From positions 2,633,681 through 2,697,680 of the forward strand of contig NZ_JANFMV010000001.1 of the NCBI RefSeq assembly GCF_024385575.1: a stretch of 64,000 bases of DNA. Reading direction: 5' to 3'. This document shows, piece by piece, positions 10,295 to 19,354 of the stretch. How positions within the stretch are numbered: position 1 is the first letter of the stretch; the number at the start of each line of letters is the position of its first letter. The position numbers and the translations under genes were made by a program. The DNA is from Rhizobium sp. NRK18. GTDB taxonomy: Bacteria; Pseudomonadota; Alphaproteobacteria; Rhizobiales; Rhizobiaceae. A model generated the notes under the pieces. It was given only the letters and a program-made list of their open reading frames with translations. It ran no database searches and had not been told where the DNA came from.

Positions 10295-10912
10295 TCAGCC
10301 GGGAACGGGAATCCTGCCGGCCTTGAGAGCTTCGCGGTTGAGCATCGCCCATTGCAGCAGCATCACCGTCTTGCCATCGACGATCTCGCCGCGGCCGATC
10401 ATGGCGTAGGCCTCCTCCAGCGGCAGTTCCACGAGTTCCAGATCCTCGTTCTCATGGTCGAGGCCGCCGCCTTCGGCGACCTTCATCGACGGATCGACGA
10501 AAGCGGCGAAGAACTGGATGCGCTCCATATAGGCGCCCGGCGACATGTAGACTTCGAACAGCGGCACGACATCTTCAACCCGGTAACCCGTCTCCTCGAG
10601 GATTTCGCGGCGCATGCCGTCGGCGGGATCGCCCTCCTCCAGATTGCCGGCCGGCGCTTCCAGCAGGAAATGCGGCAGCTTCTGCAGATAGACGGGAAGC
10701 CGGAACTGGCGGACGAAGGTGATGGTCTCGCTTTCGCGATTGAACAGGAGCACCGCCACCGCCCGGCCTCGATCGTATATTTCCCAGGTGATGCGCGACG
10801 TGTCGCCACCCGAGCGGGTGTAGTCGAAGGTCACCTCGCTCAAACGGCTCCAGCCCTGCCAGATCGTCCTGTCCTCGACGATCTCGATCTTCGTCCTCTC
10901 AAACTTGCTCAT
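10295..10912 (-). CDS. Nudix hydrolase, GDP-mannose pyrophosphatase NudK-like
   Basis: A 205-residue Nudix-fold protein. The Nudix box is visible as AGNLEEGDPADGMRREILEETGY written as its pattern G.....D......RE..EE.GY, around residues 89-110. It is one residue shorter than the common ADP-ribose pyrophosphatase box and matches the spacing I know from NudK (GDP-mannose hydrolase). The N-terminus (YTRSGG..SRITWEIYDRGRAVAVLLFNRE) also fits that subfamily. Substrate assignment remains an inference. It overlaps the upstream molybdopterin oxidoreductase by four bases on the minus strand, so the two are co-translated. Confidence 0.85.
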   Translation of the reverse strand: MSKFERTKIEIVEDRTIWQGWSRLSEVTFDYTRSGGDTSRITWEIYDRGRAVAVLLFNRESETITFVRQFRLPVYLQKLPHFLLEAPAGNLEEGDPADGMRREILEETGYRVEDVVPLFEVYMSPGAYMERIQFFAAFVDPSMKVAEGGGLDHENEDLELVELPLEEAYAMIGRGEIVDGKTVMLLQWAMLNREALKAGRIPVPG

Positions 10913-13050
10913 GCGAATTCCGGTTGCTCGGCTGTCACCTTTTCCAGCCAGACGCGGTTGTCGTGGATGGCCGCGCCGCCATAGGGGGCGACGCAGTCGG
11001 CGCCGGTCAGGACGTTGATGCCCTCGCCGTCGAGATGGGCGCTGTTGGGCCAGAGCCCCTCGGCGATCAGCGTGCCGCGCTTCATCTCGTCGGTCACCTT
11101 GGCATGGATGCGCAGCGTGCCGCGATTGTTGCCGATGCGCACGACCGCGCCGTCTTCCACACCAAGCCGCGCGGCATCGTCGGGATGGATCATAAGTTCC
11201 GGCCGACCCTCCTTCTGCCGCGACGTCTTCGTCTCGGCAAAGGTGGAGTTCAGGAAATTGCGGGCGGGCGACGTGGCGAGGCGGAAGGGATGGGCCTCAT
11301 CCACTTCCTCGATCAGTTCGACGTGATCGGGAAAGACCGGCAGGCGATCGACGGCTCCGAGAACGCCGACCGATTCCGGCGGGCGGTTGGGCGCGGGCGT
11401 GCCGGTCCAGTCAGGCCGGAAGCGGAACTTGCCGCCCGGATGGGCAAAGCCGTTCAGGTAATGGGCATCCTCGAAGGCCGGCTGGCGGTCGAACCATTTT
11501 TCCTCGGCCAGCGTATCGAAGTCCGGCAGGCCGGACGCCGTCAGCATGGCGGCGATATGCTCGCGTTCGCTCATGCCGAAACCCGGACGGTCGGCGACGC
11601 CGAGCCGCTTTGCCAGTTCCTCGATGACGAAGAGATTGGTGCGCACGGTCGCCGGCGGCTCCGTCACCTTCGGGCCGATCAGGATGTGGCTCTGACCGCC
11701 GCCACGATAGATGTCATCATGTTCGAGGAACATGGTGGCCGGCAGAACGATGTCGGCAAGCTCGGCGGTATCCGTCATGAACTGTTCGTGGACGGCGACG
11801 AACAGGTCGTCGCGCAGAAAGCCCTGCTTCACAAGCCGCTGCTCGGGCGCGATGTTCACCGGATTGGTGTTCTGGATCAGCATGGCCGTCACCGGGCCGC
11901 GGTGACGAAGCGCCTCGGCGTCACCGGTCAGCACCCGGCCGACCTGCGACTGGTCGAGCATGCGGATGTCCGGGTCGACCATCGCCGTGCCTTTGACGAT
12001 CGCCGTGTTGATCTTGAAGATGTCGGAATTCGAATGGAACGCGCCGCCACCCTCGTGCTGCCAGGAGCCGAGAACCGTGGCGATCGAAAGCGCCGCGTGC
12101 ATGGCGACCGCGCCGTTGCGCTGGCGGGTGAAACCGTAGCCGAGGCGGAAATAGCTCTTCGGCGTCGTGCCGACGAGTTTGGCGAAGGTCTCGATCTCGT
12201 CCACGGTGAGACCGGTAATGCCGGCCGCCCATTCCGGCGTGCGGGTCTTCAGGTGCGCCTCAAGGCCGGCCGGATCGTCGGCAAAGCGGGCCATGTAGTC
12301 GCGGTCGGCATAACCGTCGCGAAAGGCGATGTGCATGACGGCGCAGGCGAGTGCTGCGTCCGTGCCGGGCCTCAGAATCAGCTTCAGATCCGCCTGCTTC
12401 ATGGTCGGGTTGTCATAGATGTCTATGGCGACGATCTTGGCGCCGCGTTCCTTGCGGGCGCGGATCGCGTGCGTCATGACATTGACCTGGGTGGCAACCG
12501 CATTGGTGCCCCAGATCACCACGCAATCGGACTTGGCCATCTCGCGCGGATCCGGTCCGCGCAAGGTGCCGGTACCCATGGTGTAGCCGGTCCAAGCCAT
12601 GTTGGTGCAGATCGTGCCGAAGAAGCCGGAATAGCGCTTGGCGTGGCGGAGGCGCTCGATCGAATCGCGCTGCACTAGCCCCATGGTGCCGGCATAGAAA
12701 TACGGCCAGACTGCCTCGGAGCCGTCCTTTGCCTCCGCCTTGACGAAGGCCTCGGCGATCTCGTCGAGCGCTGCGTCCCAGGAAACCTCCTGCCAGTTCC
12801 CCTCGCCTTTCGCGCCGATCCGCCGTTTCGGCGCCATCAGCCGGTCCGGGTGATAGAGCCGCTCGGAATAGCGGGCGACCTTGGCGCAGATGACGCCGGC
12901 GGTATAGCTGTTGTCGGCGGACCCGCGCACGCGGCCGACCTTGCCGTCGGCGGTCAGCTCGACGTCGAGCGCGCATGTGGATGGACAGTCGTGCGGACAG
13001 GCCGTATGACCGGTGGAGGATTGCGAGCGGATGGGTGCGGCGATGTTCAT
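10909..13050 (-). CDS. Molybdopterin-dependent oxidoreductase, [4Fe-4S]-containing
   Basis: A 713-residue protein of the DMSO reductase superfamily. The N-terminus has a CPHDCPSTC motif near residues 18-26 that supplies three cysteines for a [4Fe-4S] cluster, followed by the bis-MGD domain (RLYHPDRLMAPKRR, GTNAVATQVNVM, QNTNPVNIAPEQ) and a C-terminal molydopterin dinucleotide-binding domain (MIHPDDAARLGVEDGAVVRI). There is no Tat signal, so it is probably cytoplasmic. The start at MNIAAP was chosen because the upstream 19 codons read as non-family sequence. Its physiological substrate and electron partner are unknown; no ferredoxin or quinol partner is adjacent, only the coupled Nudix gene. 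Confidence 0.88.
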   Translation of the reverse strand: MNIAAPIRSQSSTGHTACPHDCPSTCALDVELTADGKVGRVRGSADNSYTAGVICAKVARYSERLYHPDRLMAPKRRIGAKGEGNWQEVSWDAALDEIAEAFVKAEAKDGSEAVWPYFYAGTMGLVQRDSIERLRHAKRYSGFFGTICTNMAWTGYTMGTGTLRGPDPREMAKSDCVVIWGTNAVATQVNVMTHAIRARKERGAKIVAIDIYDNPTMKQADLKLILRPGTDAALACAVMHIAFRDGYADRDYMARFADDPAGLEAHLKTRTPEWAAGITGLTVDEIETFAKLVGTTPKSYFRLGYGFTRQRNGAVAMHAALSIATVLGSWQHEGGGAFHSNSDIFKINTAIVKGTAMVDPDIRMLDQSQVGRVLTGDAEALRHRGPVTAMLIQNTNPVNIAPEQRLVKQGFLRDDLFVAVHEQFMTDTAELADIVLPATMFLEHDDIYRGGGQSHILIGPKVTEPPATVRTNLFVIEELAKRLGVADRPGFGMSEREHIAAMLTASGLPDFDTLAEEKWFDRQPAFEDAHYLNGFAHPGGKFRFRPDWTGTPAPNRPPESVGVLGAVDRLPVFPDHVELIEEVDEAHPFRLATSPARNFLNSTFAETKTSRQKEGRPELMIHPDDAARLGVEDGAVVRIGNNRGTLRIHAKVTDEMKRGTLIAEGLWPNSAHLDGEGINVLTGADCVAPYGGAAIHDNRVWLEKVTAEQPEFA

Positions 13051-13135
13051 ACGTCTCTTATAGAGGAGAGACCGGACGCCCCAAAGTCGGAAATGTCCGC
13101 ATTCCAAGAAATCATCGGAGCGATCACGTCAGCGA

Positions 13136-13996
13136 ATGAACTACCGCCACATCTACCATGCCGGCAACTTCGCCGATGTCCTGAAGCACGCCCTACTCGC
13201 CCGCATCATTCGTTATATGCAGGCCAAGGACAAGGCCTTCCGGCTGATCGACACCCATGCCGGCATCGGGCTCTACGACCTCACCTCCGAGGAGGCGCAG
13301 AAGACCGGCGAATGGCGCGACGGCATCGGCCGGCTGATCGGCGCGAACCTGCCGCCAAAGGTGGCTGAAATCCTTGAGCCGTACCTTTCGGCCGTTCAGA
13401 GCCTGAATCCGGAAGGCGGCGTAACCCATTATCCCGGCTCGCCAAAACTTGCCCGTATCCTGTTCCGTCCGCAGGACCGGCTGTCGGCGATGGAACTGCA
13501 TCCGACGGACGCCGCGGTCCTGAAATATGTCTTCGAGGGCGACTATCAGGTGCGGGTGACCGAGCTCGACGGCTGGCTGGCGCTCGGCGCGCATCTGCCG
13601 CCGAAGGAAAAGCGCGGTGTTGTCCTGGTCGACCCGCCCTTCGAGGAGGAGGGCGAGTATGAACGCCTGGTCGAGGGCCTTGCCAAGGCCTACAAGCGCT
13701 TTCCCGGCGGCACCTACTGCCTCTGGTATCCGATCAAGCAGGGCGCGCCGATCAAGGACTTTCACCAGGCGCTACGCGACACCGGCATCCAGAAGATGCT
13801 GGCAGCCGAACTCTCGGTCAAAAGCGACCGCGACACGACCGGGCTCAGCGGCACCGGCATGATCGTCGTCAATCCACCGTTCACCCTGAAGGACGAGCTG
13901 CACACGCTCCTGCCCTTCCTCAAGGAAACCTTGGCGCAGGACCGCTTCGCCTCGGGCAAGGCCTTCTGGATTCGCGGCGAAGGCGAGGAAGGCTGA
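13136..13996 (+). CDS. rlmJ: 23S rRNA (adenine-2030-N6)-methyltransferase
   Basis: A 286-residue SAM-dependent RNA methyltransferase. The opening MNYRHIYHAGNFADVLKH is highly characteristic of RlmJ, the enzyme that makes m6A2030 in 23S rRNA of E. coli. The catalytic [DN]PP[FY] motif is DPPF at residues 166-169, with the SAM-binding IDTHAGIGLYDL at about 38-49. Length is typical. It ends three bases before the RNase T2 start, suggesting co-transcription. It is divergent from the molybdopterin oxidoreductase. Confidence 0.96.
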   Translation: MNYRHIYHAGNFADVLKHALLARIIRYMQAKDKAFRLIDTHAGIGLYDLTSEEAQKTGEWRDGIGRLIGANLPPKVAEILEPYLSAVQSLNPEGGVTHYPGSPKLARILFRPQDRLSAMELHPTDAAVLKYVFEGDYQVRVTELDGWLALGAHLPPKEKRGVVLVDPPFEEEGEYERLVEGLAKAYKRFPGGTYCLWYPIKQGAPIKDFHQALRDTGIQKMLAAELSVKSDRDTTGLSGTGMIVVNPPFTLKDELHTLLPFLKETLAQDRFASGKAFWIRGEGEEG

Positions 13997-13999
13997 ACG

Positions 14000-14737
14000 A
14001 TGCGACGCTATGCCGGTTTCCTCCTGCTTGCGCTGTTCATTGCAGCCGGAGGAGCGACCGGGCTGATGCGTGGCGGCAGCGATGGCGAAGGCATAAACGA
14101 AACAGCCCCGGCGCCGGTGGCCAAGGTCGCGAAATCCGATACGCCGGCGAGCGCCGTGCCGGTCGGCTCCGGCTTCGATTTCTACGTCCTCTCGCTCTCC
14201 TGGTCGCCGACCTTCTGCGCGGGTCCGTCCGGTGGCAATTCTGGCCAGCAATGCGGCCCCGGTAAATCCTTCGGCTTCATCGTCCACGGCCTGTGGCCGC
14301 AATATGAAAAAGGCTATCCCGAGTCGTGCTCGACGGCTGAGACGGGCCGCATTCCCGACGGTCTGGTGCGCGAACTCGCTCCGATCATGCCATCGGCGGG
14401 GCTGATGCGGCACGAATGGGAAAAGCACGGCACCTGTTCGGGCCTCAGCCGCGAGGATTATTTCGACGTGCTGAAAACCGCGCGCGGCAAGATCGCCGTG
14501 CCGAAATCGCTGGAGCGGCCGCGCCAGCGCCAGACCCTCGCCGTCAACGAGATCGAGCGCCAGATGATCGCTGCGAACCCCGGCCTCAAGCCGCAAGGCG
14601 TCGCCGTCACCTGCGAGCGCGGGCAGCTTGACGAAATCCGGATTTGCCTTACCAAAGACCTCGAATTCCGGACGTGCCCGGAGGTCGACCGACAGTCCTG
14701 CCGCGCCGGCCAGATCACCGTTCCGCCGGTCCGCTGA
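14000..14737 (+). CDS. Ribonuclease T2-family secreted nuclease
   Basis: A 245-residue protein with an N-terminal hydrophobic stretch (about residues 4-22, FLLLALFIAAGGATGL) consistent with a signal peptide or anchor, so it should act in the periplasm. Both conserved active-site segments are intact: CAS1 as VHGLWPQ with His96, and CAS2 as HEWEKHGTC at 138-146 containing Glu141 and His143. The family cleaves single-stranded RNA via 2',3'-cyclic phosphates. Several cysteines (75, 85, 110, 146) could form disulfides. It starts three bases after rlmJ. Confidence 0.92.
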   Translation: MRRYAGFLLLALFIAAGGATGLMRGGSDGEGINETAPAPVAKVAKSDTPASAVPVGSGFDFYVLSLSWSPTFCAGPSGGNSGQQCGPGKSFGFIVHGLWPQYEKGYPESCSTAETGRIPDGLVRELAPIMPSAGLMRHEWEKHGTCSGLSREDYFDVLKTARGKIAVPKSLERPRQRQTLAVNEIERQMIAANPGLKPQGVAVTCERGQLDEIRICLTKDLEFRTCPEVDRQSCRAGQITVPPVR

Positions 14738-14761
14738 ACCGGCAACACCAAGGGAGACCCC

Positions 14762-15358
14762 ATGAAGCTGCTCTACTCCACCACCTCGCCCTACTCTGCC
14801 AAGGTGCATATGGCGATCCGCTATCTGGGAATCGACGTCGACGCCGTGAAGGTCAACACGACCACCGCGCCGGCCGAACTCGTCGAGCAGAATCCGCTCG
14901 GCAAGATCCCGACGATCGTGACCACCGATGGCGACGCCGTCTATGACAGCCGGGCGATCATGCAGTTCCTCGATCAGGAATACGGCCGCAAGCTCTATCC
15001 GCACAAGAAGAAGAAGCGGGCCGAGGCGCTGGTGCTCGAAGCCCTTTGCGACGGGATCACCGATTGCCTCGTCGCCAGCATCTACGAACGCCGGTTCCGG
15101 CCGGAGGAGAAGGTGCACGAGCCATGGCTCGAATGGCAGTGGACGAAGGTTCAGCGCGGGCTCGACTATCTCGACAAGAATCTGCCGAAGACGCCGAAGA
15201 CCCTGCATGGCGGACATTTCGCGCTGGCAGCCCTTGTCGGCTACCTGCAGCTTCGCTTCGAAGGCCGCTGGGAAGAGGGCCGCGAGAATCTCACGGCCTG
15301 GCCGGTGAAATTCGAGAAGCGCTTCCCGGAATTCCCGGCGCTGAAATCCCAGGGCTGA
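14762..15358 (+). CDS. Glutathione S-transferase family protein
   Basis: A 198-residue protein with the thioredoxin-fold N-terminal GST domain: MKLLYSTTSPYSAKVHMAIR at the start (Ser/Tyr candidates for glutathione activation), the cis-proline segment NPLGKIPTIV near residue 43-52, and the glutathione-binding YDSRAIMQFLD near 61-71. The remaining residues form the helical C-terminal domain. The family conjugates or reduces with glutathione; no specific substrate can be assigned. It follows the RNase T2 gene by 24 bases and ends before a strong bidirectional terminator. Confidence 0.9.
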   Translation: MKLLYSTTSPYSAKVHMAIRYLGIDVDAVKVNTTTAPAELVEQNPLGKIPTIVTTDGDAVYDSRAIMQFLDQEYGRKLYPHKKKKRAEALVLEALCDGITDCLVASIYERRFRPEEKVHEPWLEWQWTKVQRGLDYLDKNLPKTPKTLHGGHFALAALVGYLQLRFEGRWEEGRENLTAWPVKFEKRFPEFPALKSQG

Positions 15359-15403
15359 CGGCGCGGGCCCGACGTCTCAGGACTGACAGGAAGCAGGACA
15401 CAA

Positions 15404-15430
15404 AAAAGCCGGGGCAGAACCCCGGCTTTT
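15404..15430. terminator. Bidirectional intrinsic terminator
   Basis: A perfect 11-bp stem (AAAAGCCGGGG facing CCCCGGCTTTT) with the five-base loop CAGAA lies between the converging GST and outer-membrane protein genes. It has an A-tract on one side and a T-tract on the other, so it can end transcription from both directions. Confidence 0.92.
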
Positions 15431-15456
15431 CCGTCTGTCGATTTCCTCTGCGGAAA

Positions 15457-16101
15457 TCAGAACTTGACGCCGATACCGACCTTGACGGAGTGCTCGTCGA
15501 AGCCGCGCGAGAACGAGCTGCCACCGACATCATAGTCACGGTCAAAGTAGTTGGTGTAGTCGTATTCGACGCGGGCCGTGATGTTGTTGGTCACGAAGGC
15601 TTCCGCACCGACGCCGACGGTCGCACCGTACTGGATCTTGCTTTCGGAATCGCCGTTGCCCGAGATCTTGCCGTCGGCCATTGCGAGACCGCCCGTGCCG
15701 TAGATCAGGAAGGGGTTCAGGTCGTAACCGACGCGGCCCTTGATGGCGCCGTTCCAGCCGGTCTTGCCCTTGAAGCCGGGAGCGACCTCACCGTCAACGC
15801 CGGAATAACCGATGTCGCCTTCGACGCCGTAGACCATCTGGCCAGCCTGCCAATTGTAGCCGCCGTAGAAGCCGCCGCCGATACCATCGCCGTTCAGCTT
15901 GCTGCCGTCGCCGAAGCGGGCCCAGTTATAGTCGCCTTCACCACCGAGGTAGAAACCCTGCCAGGTCGGAGTCACCGGAGCGACGTCGTTGGCGACCGGC
16001 GGCGGAGCCGGCGGAGATTCGATGGCATCAGCTGCCTGGGCCTGAGCAATCCCCGCGATCATTGCGGTGGACGTGAGAAGAGTGATCAACACAGTACGCA
16101 T
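15457..16101 (-). CDS. Outer-membrane beta-barrel protein (Omp25/31-like porin family)
   Basis: A 214-residue exported protein. The N-terminal signal peptide (MRTVLITLLTSTAMIAGIAQ) ends in an AQA-type cleavage site near residues 21-23. After a short proline-rich linker (ESPPAPPPVAND), the rest shows alternating hydrophobic strands such as WQGFYLGGEGDYNWARFG, ending in a terminal phenylalanine (VGIGVKF), the usual Bam recognition signature. This fits the small eight-stranded barrel proteins abundant in Rhizobiales outer membranes. The ATG follows an AAAGGAAAT ribosome site. It ends at the bidirectional terminator. Confidence 0.88.
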   Translation of the reverse strand: MRTVLITLLTSTAMIAGIAQAQAADAIESPPAPPPVANDVAPVTPTWQGFYLGGEGDYNWARFGDGSKLNGDGIGGGFYGGYNWQAGQMVYGVEGDIGYSGVDGEVAPGFKGKTGWNGAIKGRVGYDLNPFLIYGTGGLAMADGKISGNGDSESKIQYGATVGVGAEAFVTNNITARVEYDYTNYFDRDYDVGGSSFSRGFDEHSVKVGIGVKF

Positions 16102-16460
16102 ATTTTATTTCCTTTCGGATTGATGCCGACTGCCTTAGCGGCAACCCAGCGAAATTCAGTTTCCCCCGCCAGGACGAATGAGAATTTGGATCGCGAATGA
16201 GGAATTGCCAGAGCCGAAATGTGAAATATTTGCGGCACAATGATGGTGTATTTACGGTGTTGCTTTTACGCAACGCATATTTTACATATCTTAATACAGA
16301 TTAATCGAGCAATCTCCAATTTAATATTTAATTAATACACAAATATACTGAAAGTAAAAAACGAAATTAAAAGCGGACGACACTTGCCGCACTCTTTATC
16401 ATCCGGATCGAACGCCTATATCATGGCATTGAGACTCTGTTTTCATGCGAGGAACGACTT
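16102..16460. promoter_or_regulatory. AT-rich divergent intergenic region
   Basis: A 359-base gap between the divergent barrel and SDR genes. About 16205-16380 is markedly AT-rich compared with the rest of the window (many AATTAA/TTTAAT runs). It contains a dyad GTTGC-TTTTAC-GCAAC at 16259-16274 and an exact CTATAT at about 16417 that could be a rhizobial -10 box for the SDR-uvrC unit, though I see no good -35. No gene is apparent here. Confidence 0.5.
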
Positions 16461-17228
16461 TTGACGGCAAATATTCCACGTGTCGCCCTGGTCACCGGGG
16501 CCGCAAAAAGGCTTGGCCTGGCCATGGCGAAAGACTTGGCGAAAGATGGCTTTGCCGTCGCAATTCATGCCAATACTTCCCTTGACGAAGCCGAAGAGGC
16601 CGCCGCCGCCCTGGTCGCCGATGGGCACCGGGCGATCGCCGTCAAGGCCGACCTTTCCGACGCCGAGGAAACGGAGACGCTTGTCGATGCTGTCAAGGCA
16701 CGTTTGGGGCCGGTTGGTGTCCTCGTCAATAACGCCTCCGTCTTCGTTCACGACAGCGTCAAGGAGATGAACGCCAAGGCATGGGACCTGCATTTCGCGC
16801 TGCATGTACGCGCGCCCTCCCAGCTCGCCGCCGCACTTGCCCGGCAATTGCCGGCGGATGCCGAAGGGCTCGTCGTCAACATGGTCGACCAGCGCGTGCT
16901 GGCGCTCAATCCGCGATTCTATTCCTACACGCTGTCGAAATCGGCGCTTTACACCGCCACGAAGACGATGGCGCAGGCGCTCGCACCGCGCATCCGCGTC
17001 AATGCCATCGGTCCCGGACCGACCCTTCCCAACACGAGGCAGGAGCAGGAAGACTTCGACAAGCAGGTGGCGGCGGTGCTGCTGCAAAGAGGGCCGGAAC
17101 TTGACGAATTCGGCCGGACCATCAAGTTCCTGATCGACACGCCGTCGATTACCGGGCAGATGATCGCGCTTGACGGCGGGCAGCATCTCGCCTGGCAGAC
17201 GCCGGACATCATGGAGATCAGGGAATGA
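16461..17228 (+). CDS. Short-chain dehydrogenase/reductase, pteridine-reductase-like
   Basis: A 255-residue SDR. It uses a TTG start preceded by a GAGGAA ribosome site. The cofactor motif is TGAAKRLG at residues 12-19; the Arg in TGxxxRxG rather than TGxxxGxG is a mark of pteridine reductases (PTR1/FolM), which prefer NADPH and reduce dihydrofolate/dihydromonapterin or related pterins. NNAS and the catalytic YTLSKSA (Tyr-x-x-x-Lys) are present, with C-terminal LDGGQHLAW. Substrate is inferred only from that motif. Its stop overlaps the uvrC start by four bases (ATGA). Confidence 0.85.
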   Translation: MTANIPRVALVTGAAKRLGLAMAKDLAKDGFAVAIHANTSLDEAEEAAAALVADGHRAIAVKADLSDAEETETLVDAVKARLGPVGVLVNNASVFVHDSVKEMNAKAWDLHFALHVRAPSQLAAALARQLPADAEGLVVNMVDQRVLALNPRFYSYTLSKSALYTATKTMAQALAPRIRVNAIGPGPTLPNTRQEQEDFDKQVAAVLLQRGPELDEFGRTIKFLIDTPSITGQMIALDGGQHLAWQTPDIMEIRE

Positions 17229-19252
17229 GCGGCAAGCCGGATGACGGCGGCATCCTGTACGGAGAGACGGACGACGAAGACGACGACGACATCGCCCCCG
17301 ATGCCGGCGCCTCCGTCGGCGCGAGCATCGACTGGAACGAGGGCGACGGCCGGGCGCACGGGCTCGAGGGCGCCGAACTGATCGGCGCGTTCGTCAAGCA
17401 CCTGCCGAATGCGCCGGGCGTCTATCGCATGTTCAACGAGGCCGGCGACGTGCTCTATGTCGGCAAGGCCCGCTCGCTGAAGAAGCGCGTCTCCAACTAC
17501 GCCCAGGGCCGCGGCCATTCGAACCGCATCACACGGATGATTCGCGAAACCGCGCACATGGAATTCGTCACGACCCGGACGGAGACCGAGGCGCTGCTGC
17601 TCGAAGCGAACCTCATCAAGCGGCTGCGGCCGCGCTTCAACGTGCTTCTGCGCGACGACAAGTCGTTCCCCTACATCCTGATCACCGGCGACCATCGGGC
17701 GCCTGCCATCTTTAAGCATCGCGGCGCGCGTGCCCGAAAGGGCGACTATTTCGGTCCCTTCGCGTCGGCGTCTGCCGTCGGGCGGACAATCAATTCGCTG
17801 CAGCGTGCCTTCCTGATCCGCACCTGCACCGACAGCGTCTTCGAAAGCCGCACCCGCCCCTGCCTGCTGCACCAGATCAAGCGCTGTTCGGGCCCCTGCA
17901 CGCACGAAGTCAGCGACGAGGACTATGCCGAGCTGGTGTCGGAGGCGAAGGACTTCCTTTCGGGCAAGAGCCAGAACGTGAAGGCGGCGATGGCGATTGC
18001 CATGAACGCCGCCGCAGAGGACCTCGATTTCGAGCGCGCCGCCGTCTACCGCGACCGGCTGGCGGCACTCTCGCATGTCCAGAGCCATCAGGGCGTCAAT
18101 CCGGCCGGCATCGAGGAGGCGGACATCTTCGCCATCCACCACGAAGGCGGCCTGTCCTGCATCCAGGTGTTCTTTTTCCGCACCGGCCAGAACTGGGGCA
18201 ACCGCGCCTATTTCCCGAAGGCCGATCCGGCGCTGACCGGCGCCGAAGTACTCAATGCCTTCCTGGCCCAGTTCTATGACGACAAGCCCTGCCCCAGGCA
18301 GATCCTGCTGTCGGAAAAGATCGAGGAAATGGAACTGCTGTCGCAGGCGCTCGGCGAAAAGGCCGGCTACAAGGTGACGGTTTCCGTTCCGCAACGCGGC
18401 GAGAAGAAGGACGTCACGGACCAGGTTCTGGCAAACGCACGCGAGGCGCATGGCCGCAAGCTTGCCGAAACCGCGTCGCAGTCCCGTCTCCTGCAGGGCT
18501 TTGCCGAGACCTTCGAGCTTGCCTATGTGCCGCGGCGCATCGAGATCTACGACAACTCGCACATCATGGGTACAAACGCCGTCGGCGGCATGGTGGTTGC
18601 CGGGCCGGAAGGCTTCGTGAAGAACCAGTACCGGAAGTTCAACATCAAATCGACGGACATCACGCCGGGCGACGACTTCGGCATGATGAAGGAAGTCATG
18701 ACCCGGCGCTTCTCGCGTCTCCTGAAGGAGGAAGGCAAGCCGGACCGCTCGCCGGAAGCGGTGGCGACCGACGAGGATGCCAACTTTCCCGCCTGGCCGG
18801 ACGTTATCCTGATCGACGGTGGCAAGGGGCAGATGAGCGCCGTGCGCGCCATCCTCGACGAACTCGGCATCAGCGACTGCGTGACCGCCATCGGCGTCGC
18901 CAAGGGTGCCGACCGCGAGGCCGGCCGCGAACGGTTCTTCGCCGGAAAGAAGGACGACTTCACCCTCCCCCCGCGCGACCCCGTGCTCTATTTCATCCAG
19001 AGAATGCGCGACGAGGCGCACCGGTTTGCCATCGGATCCCACCGCGCCCGCAGAAAGAAGGAGATGGTGAAAAATCCGCTCGACGAGATTTCCGGCATCG
19101 GCCCCGGCCGCAAACGCGCGCTCCTGCAGCATTTCGGCACGGCAAAGGCCGTTTCTCGCGCGGGACTTGCCGATCTCATGACCGTCTCCGGCATTTCGGA
19201 AACTGTCGCAAAGCAGATATACAATCACTTTCACGACGAACGGTCCGGCTGA
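17225..19252 (+). CDS. uvrC: Excinuclease ABC subunit C
   Basis: A 675-residue nucleotide-excision-repair nuclease that makes both incisions around a lesion with UvrAB. Domain order: an acidic N-terminal extension of about 50 residues (rich in DEDDDD), GIY-YIG nuclease (APGVYRMF...DVLYVGKA) at about 60-135, UVR domain near 255, the RNase H-like second nuclease ([20 protein letters not shown] near 440; [14 protein letters not shown] near 525), and a terminal (HhH)2 pair ([14 protein letters not shown] and [15 protein letters not shown]). Length is slightly above E. coli UvrC because of the acidic extension. It is coupled to the preceding SDR. Confidence 0.98.
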   Translation: MSGKPDDGGILYGETDDEDDDDIAPDAGASVGASIDWNEGDGRAHGLEGAELIGAFVKHLPNAPGVYRMFNEAGDVLYVGKARSLKKRVSNYAQGRGHSNRITRMIRETAHMEFVTTRTETEALLLEANLIKRLRPRFNVLLRDDKSFPYILITGDHRAPAIFKHRGARARKGDYFGPFASASAVGRTINSLQRAFLIRTCTDSVFESRTRPCLLHQIKRCSGPCTHEVSDEDYAELVSEAKDFLSGKSQNVKAAMAIAMNAAAEDLDFERAAVYRDRLAALSHVQSHQGVNPAGIEEADIFAIHHEGGLSCIQVFFFRTGQNWGNRAYFPKADPALTGAEVLNAFLAQFYDDKPCPRQILLSEKIEEMELLSQALGEKAGYKVTVSVPQRGEKKDVTDQVLANAREAHGRKLAETASQSRLLQGFAETFELAYVPRRIEIYDNSHIMGTNAVGGMVVAGPEGFVKNQYRKFNIKSTDITPGDDFGMMKEVMTRRFSRLLKEEGKPDRSPEAVATDEDANFPAWPDVILIDGGKGQMSAVRAILDELGISDCVTAIGVAKGADREAGRERFFAGKKDDFTLPPRDPVLYFIQRMRDEAHRFAIGSHRARRKKEMVKNPLDEISGIGPGRKRALLQHFGTAKAVSRAGLADLMTVSGISETVAKQIYNHFHDERSG

Positions 19253-19354
19253 GGTCGGGCTTCATCGTAAAAACGCCGCAAAGAAGAGTTGACGCCTTAC
19301 CTTCAAAGTTTTCATCTAGCGTCAGCGTCTGCCGAAAAGAGAATACAGGACACC

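Noticed and set aside
10924..12678. A 584-residue plus-strand frame opposite the molybdopterin oxidoreductase
   Set aside because: Mirror frame of a complete gene; composition is that of a shadow.
16949..19234. A 761-residue minus-strand frame opposite uvrC
   Set aside because: It is antisense to an intact uvrC and has no family motif or ribosome site.
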